DNA of 64,000 nt from SHYR01 sp036013055 (GCA_036013055.1 DASCQM010000020.1:157791-221790); one strand, 5' to 3'; numbered from the stretch's first letter, positions 1-8,827 are shown. The notes: generated by a model not told the origin, from the sequence alone. A program made the numbers and translations.

Positions 1-88
1 TCGCGTTGCGCTGCTCCGGGTTGTTGAACGTCATCCAGCCGATGCCGCCCTCCGTGCGCGCGAGCATCCGGTCGGTCTTCAGTTCCAT
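1..88 (-). CDS. Enoyl-CoA hydratase/isomerase (crotonase) family protein, N-terminal fragment cut by the window edge
   Basis: Only the first 29 codons are inside the window. The ATG is at 88-86. The translation has the usual crotonase opening: a short charged strand, then a glycine turn and the W-x-T-F-N-N-P-E-Q-R-N-A block at about residues 18-29, equivalent to the L-N-x-P-x-x-x-N-A segment that starts the CoA-binding region in this superfamily. It lies just after a CoA-transferase on the same strand (61 nt gap), so the two may form a catabolic operon that activates an acid as its CoA ester and then hydrates or isomerises it. The specific reaction cannot be told from so short a piece. Confidence 0.7.
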   Translation of the reverse strand, partial: MELKTDRMLARTEGGIGWMTFNNPEQRNA

Positions 89-149
89 CAGTGCTGCCTG
101 CCCTTGCCCTCGTCCGGTCTCTCGTGAACTCGTCCTGTACGGTGCCGTC

Positions 150-1346
150 CTAGATGGCGCCCTGCTCGCGCAGTGCTGCGATGCCATCGGCGTCGTAGCC
201 GAGACCGGCGAGGATCTCGTCGGTGTGCTGCCCGATCTCGGGCGTCGGCTGTGTCACGTGGTCCGGCGAGGGCGTACGGGTGAGGTTCACCGCCTGCCCG
301 ACGACATGCGTCGCGCCGAGCGCCGGGCTCTCCATCGGGAGCGCGATGCCGAGATGCTGCACCTGCTCGTCGGCGAACGTCTCCTCGATGTTGTTGATCG
401 GGCCGCATGGCACACCGGCCTCGTTCAGATCGTCGATCCAGTCGCTGCTCGTGCGCGTGACCGTCACCGCCTCGATTGCCTCGTGCAGCGCGTCGCGATT
501 CTTCGAGCGCTGCCCCGCGCCGGCGTAATCCGGGTTCTCCGCGATCTCTGGCGTACCGAGCACGCCACAGAGCCGCCCGAACATCACACCGCCCGATGCG
601 GCGATGTTGAAGTAGCCGTCCGACGACTTGTAGACGCCGGTCGGGATCGCCGTCGGATGGTTGTTGCCGGCCTGCGGTGCGATCTCGTTCGCGATCAGCC
701 AGCGCGCCGCCTGGAAGTCGAGCATCATGATCTGCGATTCCAGCAGCGAGGTGTGGACCCACTGCCCCTCGCCGGATCGCTCGCGCTCGTAGAGCGCGAT
801 CATGATCCCCTTCGCCATCTGCAGGCCCGTTGTCAGGTCCGCGATCGCCGTGCCGACGCGCATCGGCCCCTGTCCCGGCTCGCCCGTCACGGACATCAGG
901 CCGCCCATGCCCTGCGCGATCTGATCGACGCCGGGACGAGAGACATACGGCCCGTCCTGGCCGAAGCCCGAGATCGAGCCATAGATGATGCGCGGGTTCA
1001 CGGCCTTCACGGCCTCATAATCGATGCCGAGGCGATGCTTCACGTCCGGCCGGTAGTTCTCGATCACGATGTCGGCGGTCTCGACGAGCTTGAAGAAGAT
1101 CGCCCGACCCTCGTCCGCCTTCAGATTCAGCGTGATGCTGCGCTTGTTGCGCTGGATGTTCTGGAAATCGGGCCCGTGGCGGGCGCCGCCGGCGGCCTCC
1201 GGGGCGTCCGGGTTCTCCGGTGCCTCGATCTTGATCACGTCCGCGCCCCAGTCGCCAAACTGGCGGACCGCGGTCGGGCCGGCGCGCACGCGCGTCAGGT
1301 CGAGCACGATCAGATCGTCGAAGGGCAGGCTTCCGCTTTCGGCCAT
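150..1346 (-). CDS. Family III (CaiB/BaiF) CoA-transferase
   Basis: 398-residue protein that should move CoA between two carboxylic acids. Family signatures are clear: an N-terminal Rossmann-like half with D-W-G-A-D-V-I-K-I-E, the N-x-x-R-N-K-R-S-I-T-L-N-L block, and G-V-D-Q-I-A-Q-G at about residues 139-146, whose Asp is the expected residue forming the aspartyl-CoA intermediate. The G-L-M-S-V-T-G-E glycine loop follows. Length is normal (about 400). The ATG at 1346 has GGAG 8 nt upstream; an in-frame codon 24 nt earlier is less likely. Crotonase starts 61 nt downstream on the same strand. Substrate unknown. Confidence 0.9.
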   Translation of the reverse strand: MAESGSLPFDDLIVLDLTRVRAGPTAVRQFGDWGADVIKIEAPENPDAPEAAGGARHGPDFQNIQRNKRSITLNLKADEGRAIFFKLVETADIVIENYRPDVKHRLGIDYEAVKAVNPRIIYGSISGFGQDGPYVSRPGVDQIAQGMGGLMSVTGEPGQGPMRVGTAIADLTTGLQMAKGIMIALYERERSGEGQWVHTSLLESQIMMLDFQAARWLIANEIAPQAGNNHPTAIPTGVYKSSDGYFNIAASGGVMFGRLCGVLGTPEIAENPDYAGAGQRSKNRDALHEAIEAVTVTRTSSDWIDDLNEAGVPCGPINNIEETFADEQVQHLGIALPMESPALGATHVVGQAVNLTRTPSPDHVTQPTPEIGQHTDEILAGLGYDADGIAALREQGAI

Positions 1347-1447
1347 GGGTCGCTCCTCAGCTCGCGCCACCCGACCGCGAATCGCGCGGGCAGCCCGGCG
1401 ATGATAGCCGCTCCCACACCGCGCCGGGTCGCCCGGGTCGCCCCGTC

Positions 1448-2740
1448 ATGCGGCAGATGCGACGATGCGCCAGCATCGACGGAGGCGTCCTGAGCGCGAA
1501 TCTACCCGACGAGTCTGCGGCGGCAGACGTCCGCCCGTGGGCGGCATTCGAGTTTCGCGACTACCGTCTGCTCTGGCTCGCCTCGCTCGGCTCGTTCAGC
1601 ACGCGCCAGCTCCGCATCCTCGTCACCGGCGTCTGGCTCTTCGAGGAGACCGGCTCCGCCGAACAGGTCGGGCTGCTCGGCGGCGTCCAGCTACTGATGC
1701 AGCTCCCCTCGCTGCTCTACGGCGGCACGCTTGCCGACCGCGTCGACCGCAAGCGGCTGATGGCGGGGATGGAGGCGATCACCTTCGTCATGGTCACGGG
1801 GCTCGCGCTGCTCGCGCTCGGCGGTCAGCTCCGGCCGCTGCATATCTACCTCGCGACCGCAGTCACCGCCGTCAGCGCCGTGCTCGGCCAGCCCGCGCGC
1901 GTGGCGCTGACGCCGATGGTCGTGCCGCGGACGCACATCCTGCAGGCCGTGACCACGAACAACGTGATGCAGCAGGTCGCCGCCGTGATCGCGCCCCTGC
2001 TCTTCGCGCTCGTCGCCGCCACGCTCGGCCTCACCGCCGCCTTCGTCGCCACGGCGATCGTCGGCGGTCCGAGCGTGCTGCTGCCGCTGATGATCCGCAC
2101 GAACGGCCGGCCCGAGACGACGGGCGAGCGACGCTCGATGATGCGCGAGACGTGGGAGGGGCTGCGCTTCGTGCGCGGGCACGCCCTGCTGCCCGGCATC
2201 TACGCGCTCGATGTCGGCGTCACCGTCGTCACCTTCTACCGCCAGATCCTGCCGGTGCTCGCGTTCCAGCTCTTCGGCGGGGGTGCGACGGCCGTCGGCA
2301 TCCTCACCGCCTCGAACTCGGTTGGTGCGATCGCCGGCGGCATCCTCGTGCTCTTCCTCGCGCGCTACCCGGCGAAGGGCATGCTCGTGCTCTACGCGAC
2401 GTTCATCTACGGCGCGCTGATCCTCGTCTTCGGCTTCAGCACCTCGCTGATCGCCGGCACGATCGTGATCGCCGGGCTCGGGGCCGCCGACGCCGTCACC
2501 GTGACCGTTCGCCAGGCGACGGTGCAACTGACGACGCCCGATCAGATGCTCGGGCGCGCCAGCAGCGTGCAGTCGGCGGCGGCACAGACAGCGAATAACG
2601 TCGGCACGCTCGAGGTCGGGCTGATGTCCGGCGCCATTGGCGCGCGCGCCACGATGCTCGTGGGCGGTGCGATCGCGCTCGCTGCCACGACCGCGATCTG
2701 GCGCGCGATCCCGGCGATCCGCGACTACCGTTACCCGTAG
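1448..2740 (+). CDS. MFS transporter, EntS/MFS_3-like exporter
   Basis: Up to 430 residues, with about 12 hydrophobic segments starting near residue 38 (F-R-D-Y-R-L-L-W-L-A-S), the typical opening of MFS_3 exporters. The loop G-G-T-L-A-D-R-V-D-R-K-R-L after the second segment is the MFS motif A equivalent. No periplasmic domain is seen. The start is uncertain: the first 30 residues are arginine-rich and unlike the family, so a GTG about 13 codons in is possible. It lies between two CoA-transferase genes, but its substrate cannot be inferred. Likely a proton-driven efflux carrier. Confidence 0.8.
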   Translation: MRQMRRCASIDGGVLSANLPDESAAADVRPWAAFEFRDYRLLWLASLGSFSTRQLRILVTGVWLFEETGSAEQVGLLGGVQLLMQLPSLLYGGTLADRVDRKRLMAGMEAITFVMVTGLALLALGGQLRPLHIYLATAVTAVSAVLGQPARVALTPMVVPRTHILQAVTTNNVMQQVAAVIAPLLFALVAATLGLTAAFVATAIVGGPSVLLPLMIRTNGRPETTGERRSMMRETWEGLRFVRGHALLPGIYALDVGVTVVTFYRQILPVLAFQLFGGGATAVGILTASNSVGAIAGGILVLFLARYPAKGMLVLYATFIYGALILVFGFSTSLIAGTIVIAGLGAADAVTVTVRQATVQLTTPDQMLGRASSVQSAAAQTANNVGTLEVGLMSGAIGARATMLVGGAIALAATTAIWRAIPAIRDYRYP

Positions 2741-2830
2741 TCGAGGCCTGCAACCGATACGCTCGCTGTCATCGACGCTCGAAGCTCGCTAGACTCCGCA
2801 CGATCGCAGCGCAGCATCAGGAGTACGCCC

Positions 2831-4039
2831 ATGCCACTACCACTCGAAGGCTATCGAATCCTCGAGGTGACGATGTGGCAGCAGGGAACCGCCGCGACCG
2901 CGCAACTCGCCGACATGGGCGCGGAGGTGATCAAGATCGAGGCGTACTCGAACCCCGACCCCGGTCGCGGTCTCGGTGCGCTGGCACCCAACGACGCGCC
3001 CTTCAACGCCTACTTCGACACCCTCAACCGCGGCAAGAAGTCGATCACGCTCGAACTGCGCACCGAGCAGGGCATGGAGATCTTCTGGAAGCTGGCCGAA
3101 AGTTCCGATGTCTTCCACAACAACCTGCGCGGTGGCGCGATGGAGCGCCTCGGCATCACCTACGAGACGCTGACCGAGCGCAACCCGGACATCATCTACT
3201 CCTCAGCCAGCGGCTGGGGCCACCTCGGCCCTGAGCGCCACGTCGGAGCGATGGACACGCTGGCGCAGGCGCGCGGCGGCTTCATGTCGGTCACCGGCGA
3301 GGGGCCCGACAGCCAGCCTCAGCCCGCCGGATTCCCGCAGGCCGACCACGTGGGCGCCGTGATCTCGGGCTACGGCATCGCGCTCGCGCTGCTCGGCCGC
3401 GAGCGCTTCGGCGAGGGGCAGGAGGTCAACACCTCGCTCTACGGCTCGCAGATGTGCATCCAGACGTTTGGCATCACCGCCGCGATCTGGAACGGCGAGT
3501 CGCGCGGCCCGACCCGCCGCCAGGATCGCAGCCCAACGTGGACGCACTACGAGGCCGGCGACGGCAAGTGGTTCATGATCGGCGCGCTCCCCCCGGATAA
3601 GTGGTGGCCGCAGATCTGCGAAGTGATCGGCGCGCCGGAACTGGCGCAGGGCAAGTACGCGACGGCCGCCGATCGACTCCCGATCCACGCCGAGGTCGTC
3701 GAGCAGGTCGATGCGATATTCCAGACGAAGACGCGCGACGAATGGATGGAGCTCTTCCACGCGAACAACGTGCTCGCGCAGCCGGTGCTCGACTACATCG
3801 AGATCGGCCAGGATGAGCAGGCGTGGGCCAACGGCTACCTGGTGAACGTGAAGGACGACGAGGGACGCGACTGGCCGGTCGTCGGCTCCCCGGTCAACCT
3901 CTCCAAGACCCCTGCAAAGATCGAGAAGCTGGGACCGCAGTTCGGCGAGCACACCGAGGAGCTACTGCTCGGCGCCGGCTATTCGTGGGACGACATCTCC
4001 GCGTTCCGTGACGCGGGTGCCTTCGGCGAGCCCGCCTAG
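2831..4039 (+). CDS. Family III (CaiB/BaiF) CoA-transferase
   Basis: 402 residues, full family length. It opens with P-L-E-G-Y-R-I-L-E-V, has D-M-G-A-E-V-I-K-I-E at about 28-37, L-N-R-G-K-K-S-I-T-L-E-L near 65-76, and the predicted catalytic Asp142 in G-A-M-D-T-L-A-Q. The glycine loop G-G-F-M-S-V-T-G-E follows. AGGAG lies 8 nt before the ATG, so the start is firm. It is divergent from the first CoA-transferase (150-1346) and not a close copy of it; the tryptophan-rich W-G-H-L-G-P region suggests a different acid substrate. No obvious partner gene is adjacent. Confidence 0.9.
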   Translation: MPLPLEGYRILEVTMWQQGTAATAQLADMGAEVIKIEAYSNPDPGRGLGALAPNDAPFNAYFDTLNRGKKSITLELRTEQGMEIFWKLAESSDVFHNNLRGGAMERLGITYETLTERNPDIIYSSASGWGHLGPERHVGAMDTLAQARGGFMSVTGEGPDSQPQPAGFPQADHVGAVISGYGIALALLGRERFGEGQEVNTSLYGSQMCIQTFGITAAIWNGESRGPTRRQDRSPTWTHYEAGDGKWFMIGALPPDKWWPQICEVIGAPELAQGKYATAADRLPIHAEVVEQVDAIFQTKTRDEWMELFHANNVLAQPVLDYIEIGQDEQAWANGYLVNVKDDEGRDWPVVGSPVNLSKTPAKIEKLGPQFGEHTEELLLGAGYSWDDISAFRDAGAFGEPA

Positions 4040-4251
4040 ACCGTTCGCTACCGCTGATCGCTTCAGCCTCTGCCGGCGACACGCGCAAACCTGCGTCGTC
4101 TCGCCGCGCATTCGCAGCCCCTTCCGCCAGATCCGCGGGGCGCTGTTGAAACGTCCACGCCACGTCGAAGATCAGGGAGAACCCGTGGTTGATCAGGCGG
4201 CAGACCCCTGCCGCTCGCTTCGATCTACCCGCGAGATGGATGGAACGACCG

Positions 4252-4626
4252 ATGAGCCGGAGTCTGCCCGCCAAGTTCCTCAGCGTGCTCGCCGTACCGC
4301 TGCTCGTCGCGCTTGCGACGTACGCATTCACGGCCAGCAACACCGTCCCCACGTCCGCCGCCGGTGAGGGTGCCAACACGATCAGTGGCTACACCGTGAC
4401 CAACGTCGACTACACGCTGAATGCGTCAAACCCCGCCAACGTCGATAAGGTCGAATTCGACCTCGGTGCCGCGCCCCCGGCCTCGGCCGACGTGAAGGCG
4501 AAGCTCGTTGCCTCGGGATCGACCTGGTACGCCTGCACGATCAGCGCCAGCACCCACGCCACCTGCACCACCAGCGGAGCCACTGTCGCAACCGTGGATC
4601 AGCTCAGCGTGGTCGTCGCGGACTAG
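4252..4626 (+). CDS. Small exported protein with SipW-type signal peptide (TasA/camelysin-like candidate)
   Basis: 124 residues, ATG at 4252; ATG at 4240 is a less likely alternative. Residues 1-26 are a basic then hydrophobic signal sequence ending in Y-A-F-T-A-S-N-T-V. The A-F-T-A-S-N motif recurs as A-F-T-A-S-N-S-V at the same place in the protein at 6483-6986, on the other side of a SipW-type peptidase gene. The mature part is small, Ser/Thr/Ala-rich, predicted mostly beta, with two Cys in C-T-I-S-x(7)-C. In Firmicutes, SipW processes TasA and TapA; by analogy this is a surface or fibre-forming subunit, but no direct fold assignment is possible. Confidence 0.7.
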   Translation: MSRSLPAKFLSVLAVPLLVALATYAFTASNTVPTSAAGEGANTISGYTVTNVDYTLNASNPANVDKVEFDLGAAPPASADVKAKLVASGSTWYACTISASTHATCTTSGATVATVDQLSVVVAD

Positions 4627-4699
4627 CGCCGCCCGCGCCAGTCGGCCGTAGCAAGAGCCCAACGAGGACCGGCCAGCGACAACAGAGACGGAACGAGCC

Positions 4700-6486
4700 G
4701 TGAAACGAACCAGGGTCAGGGTGATCGGCGCGACCGTACTGCTCACCACCGCCCTCTTCTGGTTCGCGTTCGCGCCCAACAGCTCTACGGCCCCGTCACC
4801 TACATCAGCATCGTCGGCGTCAGCATGGAGCCGGATCTGCAGCAGGGCGATCTGACGGTGCTCCGCGCGCGGGACGAATACCGCATAGGCGACGCCGTCG
4901 CCTACCACAACGCCGCCGTCGGCAAGGTCGTGCTGCATCGCGTCATCGATGTCACCGCAAACGGATTCGTGCTACGCGGCGACAACAACGCGTGGACTGA
5001 CAGCTACGAACCGACCGCCGATGAGGTGATCGGCCGGCTCTGGATCACGCTCCCCGGATGGGGTGCCCGCCTGCGCTGGATCACCGACCCGCAGCACGCC
5101 GCGATCGTGAGTGCCGTGCTCGTCGCAATCACGATGGGCGGCGGATCGGCTGGCCTTGCCGCGCGACGTCACCGTCGAAAGCCCGTCACAGGCAGTCAGA
5201 CCCCGGCCGGCGATCCGGCATTCGGCTCGCTGCTCGGACCGAACGGCCAGGCGCTACTCGGCTCGACCGTGCTGCTTGCGGCCGGTCTCGCCGCGCTCGC
5301 GATCGTCGGCTACCGCTCACCCACGACAACCGTCGCGCCACAATCGGTGCCGTACGAGCAGCACACCGCGTTCAGCTACGGCTCATCGGTCAGCGCCAGC
5401 GGCGTCTACGACGGCGCGGAGGCGCGCACCGGACAGCCGGTGTTCACCAGCGTCTCCACGCTCGTCGACATCGACTTCCAGTACGACTTCGCGACCGAGG
5501 CGGTGGCGAACATCGGCGGCGTGATCGCACTCGACGTCGAAGTCTCCGACATCCGCGGCTGGAGCCGCACGTTCGACCTCTCGCCGCCGGCGTCGTTCAG
5601 CGGCCCCACCGCGGGCGTGCGCGGGCAGCTCGATCTCGCTGCGGTGCAGGCGCTGATCGACGAGCTGGAGGCCGCCACCGGGCTGCGCCGGGACTCGTAC
5701 GCGGTCACGGCGAGCGCCGCGATCGAGGTCAGCGGAACCGTCGCGGGAGCGTCGATCTCGGATCAGTTCCGCATCCCGCTCGAATTCCAGATGGACTCGA
5801 TTCAGCTCTACTTCTCCCCGACCTCGGGCACCGTCGAGGAAGGCATCAGCAACGCGCTCACCGCGACGCGCAGCGCACGTGTCGATGTGATGACCACGCA
5901 GCCCGCCACCTACTCCGTACTCGGCCGCAGCTACCGCGTCACCGCCGTCCGCACCGCCGCGCTCGTCGGCTCGATGCTGGCGACGCTCGCAGCCGCAGCC
6001 ATCGCGGCGCTGATGGTGCTGGCGCACCGTGGCAGCGAACCCGCGCGCATCCAGGCGCGCTACGGGCCGTTGCTCGTCGATGGCAGCGCCGACGCCGCTA
6101 GCGGCACGCGCGTCGTCGAACTCGGCACGATCGACGACCTCGTGCGCATCGCCGAGCGCGAGCAGCGGTTGATCGTGCATGCCGTGGTGGGACCGGTTCA
6201 CAACTACGAGGTACGCGATGGCGAGACGCTCTACCGCTATCGCACCACGACCGGCACCAGCTTCAGCACGCGCCACCCGGCCGGCGAACCCGGCGACAAG
6301 CCTGCGAGCGAATCGCCTCCCGCAGCGCCTGCGGTGCCGGCAGCCGATGCCCCAGTCGCGGACGCACCGCGCCGAGACCGCCGCGTTGCCCACCAGGACC
6401 GCCGAGCCTCCGGGGAAGGCGACCGCCGCGTCTCCGGGACCGCCGATCGGCGGGGTGGTGCCGGCGATGAACACGCACCGGCATGA
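4700..6486 (+). CDS. sipW: SipW-type (S26B) signal peptidase fused to a DUF5305 membrane module; apparent -1 frameshift near 4778
   Basis: A GTG at 4700 opens a basic plus hydrophobic N-terminus ending F-A-F-A-P. The peptidase then continues in another frame from about 4780 (Q-L-Y-G-P-V-T-Y-I-S-I-V-G-V-S-M-E-P), so one base seems missing at 4778-4779. On the corrected frame (about 595 residues), the nucleophile is Ser42 in G-V-S-M-E-P, His80 in L-H-R-V replaces the bacterial lysine, and Asp95/Asp101 lie in G-D-N-N-x(3)-D: the ER/SipW-type triad. Two more membrane segments follow, then an extracytoplasmic beta-rich domain, another membrane segment near 415-440 and a cytoplasmic tail (I-Q-A-R-Y-G, V-V-E-L-G-T, Y-E-V-R-D-G, Y-R-Y) characteristic of DUF5305. 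Its last codons overlap the next gene as ATGA. Confidence 0.8.
4778..4780 (+). other. Apparent single-base deletion in the sipW-like gene
   Basis: Upstream sequence reads in the frame of the GTG at 4700 up to the codon for Pro at 4775-4777. The conserved peptidase sequence begins with the Gln codon at 4780. Only two bases (AA) separate them, so one base is missing relative to an intact gene; adding one would give F-A-P-(T/N/K)-Q-L-Y-G-P. No start codon in the second frame lies upstream of the catalytic serine: the first ATG, at 4825, is the codon just after it. A consensus error or a true mutation are both possible. Confidence 0.7.
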
Positions 6487-6986
6487 CCCGACGGCGGTGG
6501 ATTGGCGTCTCCCTGTCGGTGCTCTTCGTGGTCACGACGATCACGATCAACAGTGCGTTCACCGCCTCGAACAGCGTCGCTGTCAGCGGTGCCGGCCTCT
6601 TCGCGCAGAGCATCGACGCGAACGCCCTCAAGCCGGCGACGTGCGGCGGACTCAATCTCACCAGCATCGTCGCGGGCGACGGCGACCTCAGCGGGTCGAA
6701 CTCGGGCGACCTGATAGTCGGCGGGCCCTCAGCACAGAGCATCAGTGGTGCCGGTGGCAACGACTGCATCCTCGGCGGTGCGGGCGATGACAACATCGAC
6801 GGCGGCAACGGCAACGACGTCATCTTTGGCGCTGCCGGGGCGGACACGCTCACCGGCGGCAACGGCAACGACTCGCTTTACGGCGGAGACGGCGACGACA
6901 GCCTCGATGGTGGAAAACGCACCGATCTGTGCTTCGGTGAGTCCGGGACAGACTCGTTTGCCGGCTGTGAGACAGAATCGCCGTAA
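6483..6986 (+). CDS. SipW-type exported protein with RTX-like calcium-binding repeats
   Basis: 167 residues. The ATG overlaps the preceding stop codon (ATGA), so it is probably co-translated with the peptidase. Residues 1-27 form a signal sequence with S-A-F-T-A-S-N-S-V, matching the first gene of the cassette. Residues 86-150 hold about six nonapeptide-like units of the G-G-x-G-x-D-x-h type (for example G-G-N-G-N-D-V-I-F and G-G-D-G-D-D-S-L-D), the RTX motif that folds into a calcium-bound parallel beta roll. Two C-terminal Cys may pair. RTX proteins usually leave through type I secretion; here a Sec-type signal and a dedicated peptidase are suggested instead. Confidence 0.8.
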   Translation: MTRRRWIGVSLSVLFVVTTITINSAFTASNSVAVSGAGLFAQSIDANALKPATCGGLNLTSIVAGDGDLSGSNSGDLIVGGPSAQSISGAGGNDCILGGAGDDNIDGGNGNDVIFGAAGADTLTGGNGNDSLYGGDGDDSLDGGKRTDLCFGESGTDSFAGCETESP

Positions 6987-7124
6987 ATTCAGTAGCGCCC
7001 GATCGCACGCTCGTCGACACGAACTGTCACGCGAATGTGATGGCCAACTTTCTGACGCGTCACTACCTTGAATCGTGCGCGGATACTCCACCGGAGTGCT
7101 GCAACACTCAATCAGGAGAAATTC

Positions 7125-7556
7125 GTGGCACTTTCAGAGCGCGTCCCCCACAACATCCCCACCCGACGCAGTGCGTCACCTGACGTTCCCGACTCGTCAG
7201 AGACGCTGGGGCACGTACTGGTCATCCACCCGAACGGCGAGGAGTCCCTGGCCGTGATGACCTTCCGGCCGCTCTCGCTTGGCAGCTCAGAGCAACTGGC
7301 CGATGTCGTGCTGGGCGATGAGGGCTTCCAGCCGATCCACGTGCGCATCACATCTGATCACATCAACGAATTCCGTGTTCACGGCCTCGCCGGTCCCTCG
7401 CTGAGGCCGCTCGCCACCAACGTTCCACAGCCCGACCAGTTCACGATCGTCAATGCCGGCGATGAGATTAACCTCCCCGGCCTCCACGGCGACTACAGAA
7501 TTCGCTTCCTCGCCGCAGACGCCCTTGCAGACGTGGAGCCCTCAACCGGGGACTAG
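7125..7556 (+). CDS. Hypothetical protein, possible divergent FHA-like domain
   Basis: 143 residues from a GTG with AGGAG 6 nt upstream (7114-7118), which decides this start. No signal peptide or membrane segment. Residues 32-130 have the spacing of a forkhead-associated (FHA) beta sandwich: R-P-L-S-L-G-S-S, then D-V-V-L-G-D, then P-I-H-V-R-I in the place of the S-x-x-H-A-x-I core, and G-D-E-I-N-L-P near the end. The phosphothreonine-binding Arg and Ser are only partly matched, so ligand binding is uncertain. It precedes the LexA-controlled operon but has a separate reading unit; no link is shown. Confidence 0.6.
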   Translation: MALSERVPHNIPTRRSASPDVPDSSETLGHVLVIHPNGEESLAVMTFRPLSLGSSEQLADVVLGDEGFQPIHVRITSDHINEFRVHGLAGPSLRPLATNVPQPDQFTIVNAGDEINLPGLHGDYRIRFLAADALADVEPSTGD

Positions 7557-7577
7557 CCCCCGTCCCTTGCCCCGCAC

Positions 7578-7607
7578 TTGACTTAGAACGTCTGTTCTAA
7601 TTACTAT
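7578..7607 (+). promoter_or_regulatory. SOS promoter with LexA box in the -35/-10 spacer
   Basis: TTGACT at 7578-7583 and TACTAT at 7602-7607 are 18 nt apart. Between them lies the perfect palindrome TTAGAACGTCTGTTCTAA (7583-7600), which contains GAAC-N4-GTTC, the LexA operator core of Gram-positive bacteria and several other phyla. LexA bound here would cover the promoter. It serves imuB, whose ATG is about 24 nt past the -10. Confidence 0.88.
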
Positions 7608-7630
7608 CCCCGCACCTCTCGGCGGGGGTA

Positions 7631-8821
7631 ATGATGTCAATTGCCTGCCTACTGGTTCCCTCTTTCGCGCTTGCCTGCGAGCTGGCAGAGCGCCCCGCGC
7701 TCCACGGACGGCCCACCGCGCTCGCCGACGTCGCAGGCATGCGGGTCGAGGACGCGACGCCCGAGGCGCAGCAGCGAGGTGTGCGGCCCGGGATGACGCT
7801 GCGCGAGGCGACCGCATTCTGCCCACCACTCACGGTGCTGGAGCCGCACCCCGCCCGTACCGCTCGCATGGCAGGCGCATTGGCCGATGCCATGGCATCG
7901 GTCAGTCCGCTGGTCGAAGAGGCGGAGCCGGGCACCGTCTTTGCAGACCTCGATGGGCTGCAGGGCCTCTACCTCGAACCGGCATCAATCGAGCACGCAA
8001 TCCTCGCAGCCGCGCCCGCGGCACTCGCACCACAACTCGGCGTCGCTGAGCACCGCTTCACGGCGTACGTGGCAGCGCGCAGCGTGGCGGCGGGCGAAGC
8101 GCTGCACATCGCACCAGACGAGGCAAGCGCATTCCTCGCGCCACAGCCCACGGAATGGCTACCGCTCGATGCAGAGCGGCACGCGTGGCTACGCCTGCTC
8201 GGGATCACAACGCTGGGCGAATTCACCGCGCTGCCTCGCCACGCCGTGGAAGCGCAGTGCGGTATCGCCGGCGGCCGCGCCTGGCTGGCGGCACGCGGCG
8301 AGGACCCCGCCCCGCTACGCCCTCGTCCGTTCGGCCTTGAGCGGGTGCTGGAACACGCCGAGGCGCAGCCACCGCTGGTCAGCCGTGAGGCGGTGCAGGT
8401 GACGGCCCAGCAGCTCTTGAGCCGCGCGCTGCGGCAGCCGCAGGCATCGCAACGCTTCGTGCGCGTGATGCGGTTGCGGGCGGCCACGGAAGACGGCCAC
8501 CTCTGGGAGCGCACACAGACGATGAAGGAGCCAACCGGCGACCGCGACCGACTGTGGACATCGATCCGTCCGCTGCTCGAATACGCGGACTATCCCGGCC
8601 CGATCGCGGAGCTGGATCTGGAGCTCGGCGGACTGACGGCGGAGAGCGGTCGCCAGCACGAACTCTTTGCCGATCACACGCGTGTGCGTGAACAACTGGA
8701 CGAGATGGTGCGGCACCTGAAGGTGCGTTACGGGCAGCCGCCGCTGGCGCGCGTCGTAGCGGTCGAGCCGTGGAGCCGCATCCCGGAACGACGCCACGCA
8801 CTGCTCGACTACGACCCCTGA
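7631..8821 (+). CDS. imuB: ImuB-like Y-family polymerase homologue, non-catalytic
   Basis: 396 residues (ATG at 7631 or 7634). It has the Y-family layout, but the first catalytic aspartate motif (H-x-D-x-D-x-F) is replaced by A-C-L-L-V-P-S-F near residue 6 and the later S-x-D-E motif by F-A-D-L-D-G near 105. It is therefore probably inactive as a polymerase, as ImuB is, acting as the adaptor that brings DnaE2 to the sliding clamp. The C-terminal R-R-H-A-L-L-D-Y-D-P is a common ImuB ending. It is shorter than mycobacterial ImuB (about 520) and no RecA-like ImuA gene lies beside it. It is SOS controlled by the 7583-7600 box. Confidence 0.85.
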   Translation: MMSIACLLVPSFALACELAERPALHGRPTALADVAGMRVEDATPEAQQRGVRPGMTLREATAFCPPLTVLEPHPARTARMAGALADAMASVSPLVEEAEPGTVFADLDGLQGLYLEPASIEHAILAAAPAALAPQLGVAEHRFTAYVAARSVAAGEALHIAPDEASAFLAPQPTEWLPLDAERHAWLRLLGITTLGEFTALPRHAVEAQCGIAGGRAWLAARGEDPAPLRPRPFGLERVLEHAEAQPPLVSREAVQVTAQQLLSRALRQPQASQRFVRVMRLRAATEDGHLWERTQTMKEPTGDRDRLWTSIRPLLEYADYPGPIAELDLELGGLTAESGRQHELFADHTRVREQLDEMVRHLKVRYGQPPLARVVAVEPWSRIPERRHALLDYDP

Positions 8822-8827
8822 GGGGGC

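Noticed and set aside
6..1493. Long open frame on the plus strand opposite the first CoA-transferase
   Set aside because: It is a high-GC antisense shadow: Arg/Asp/His-rich, no recognisable domain, and fully overlapped by a strong CoA-transferase gene. The same applies to many other long antisense frames in this window.
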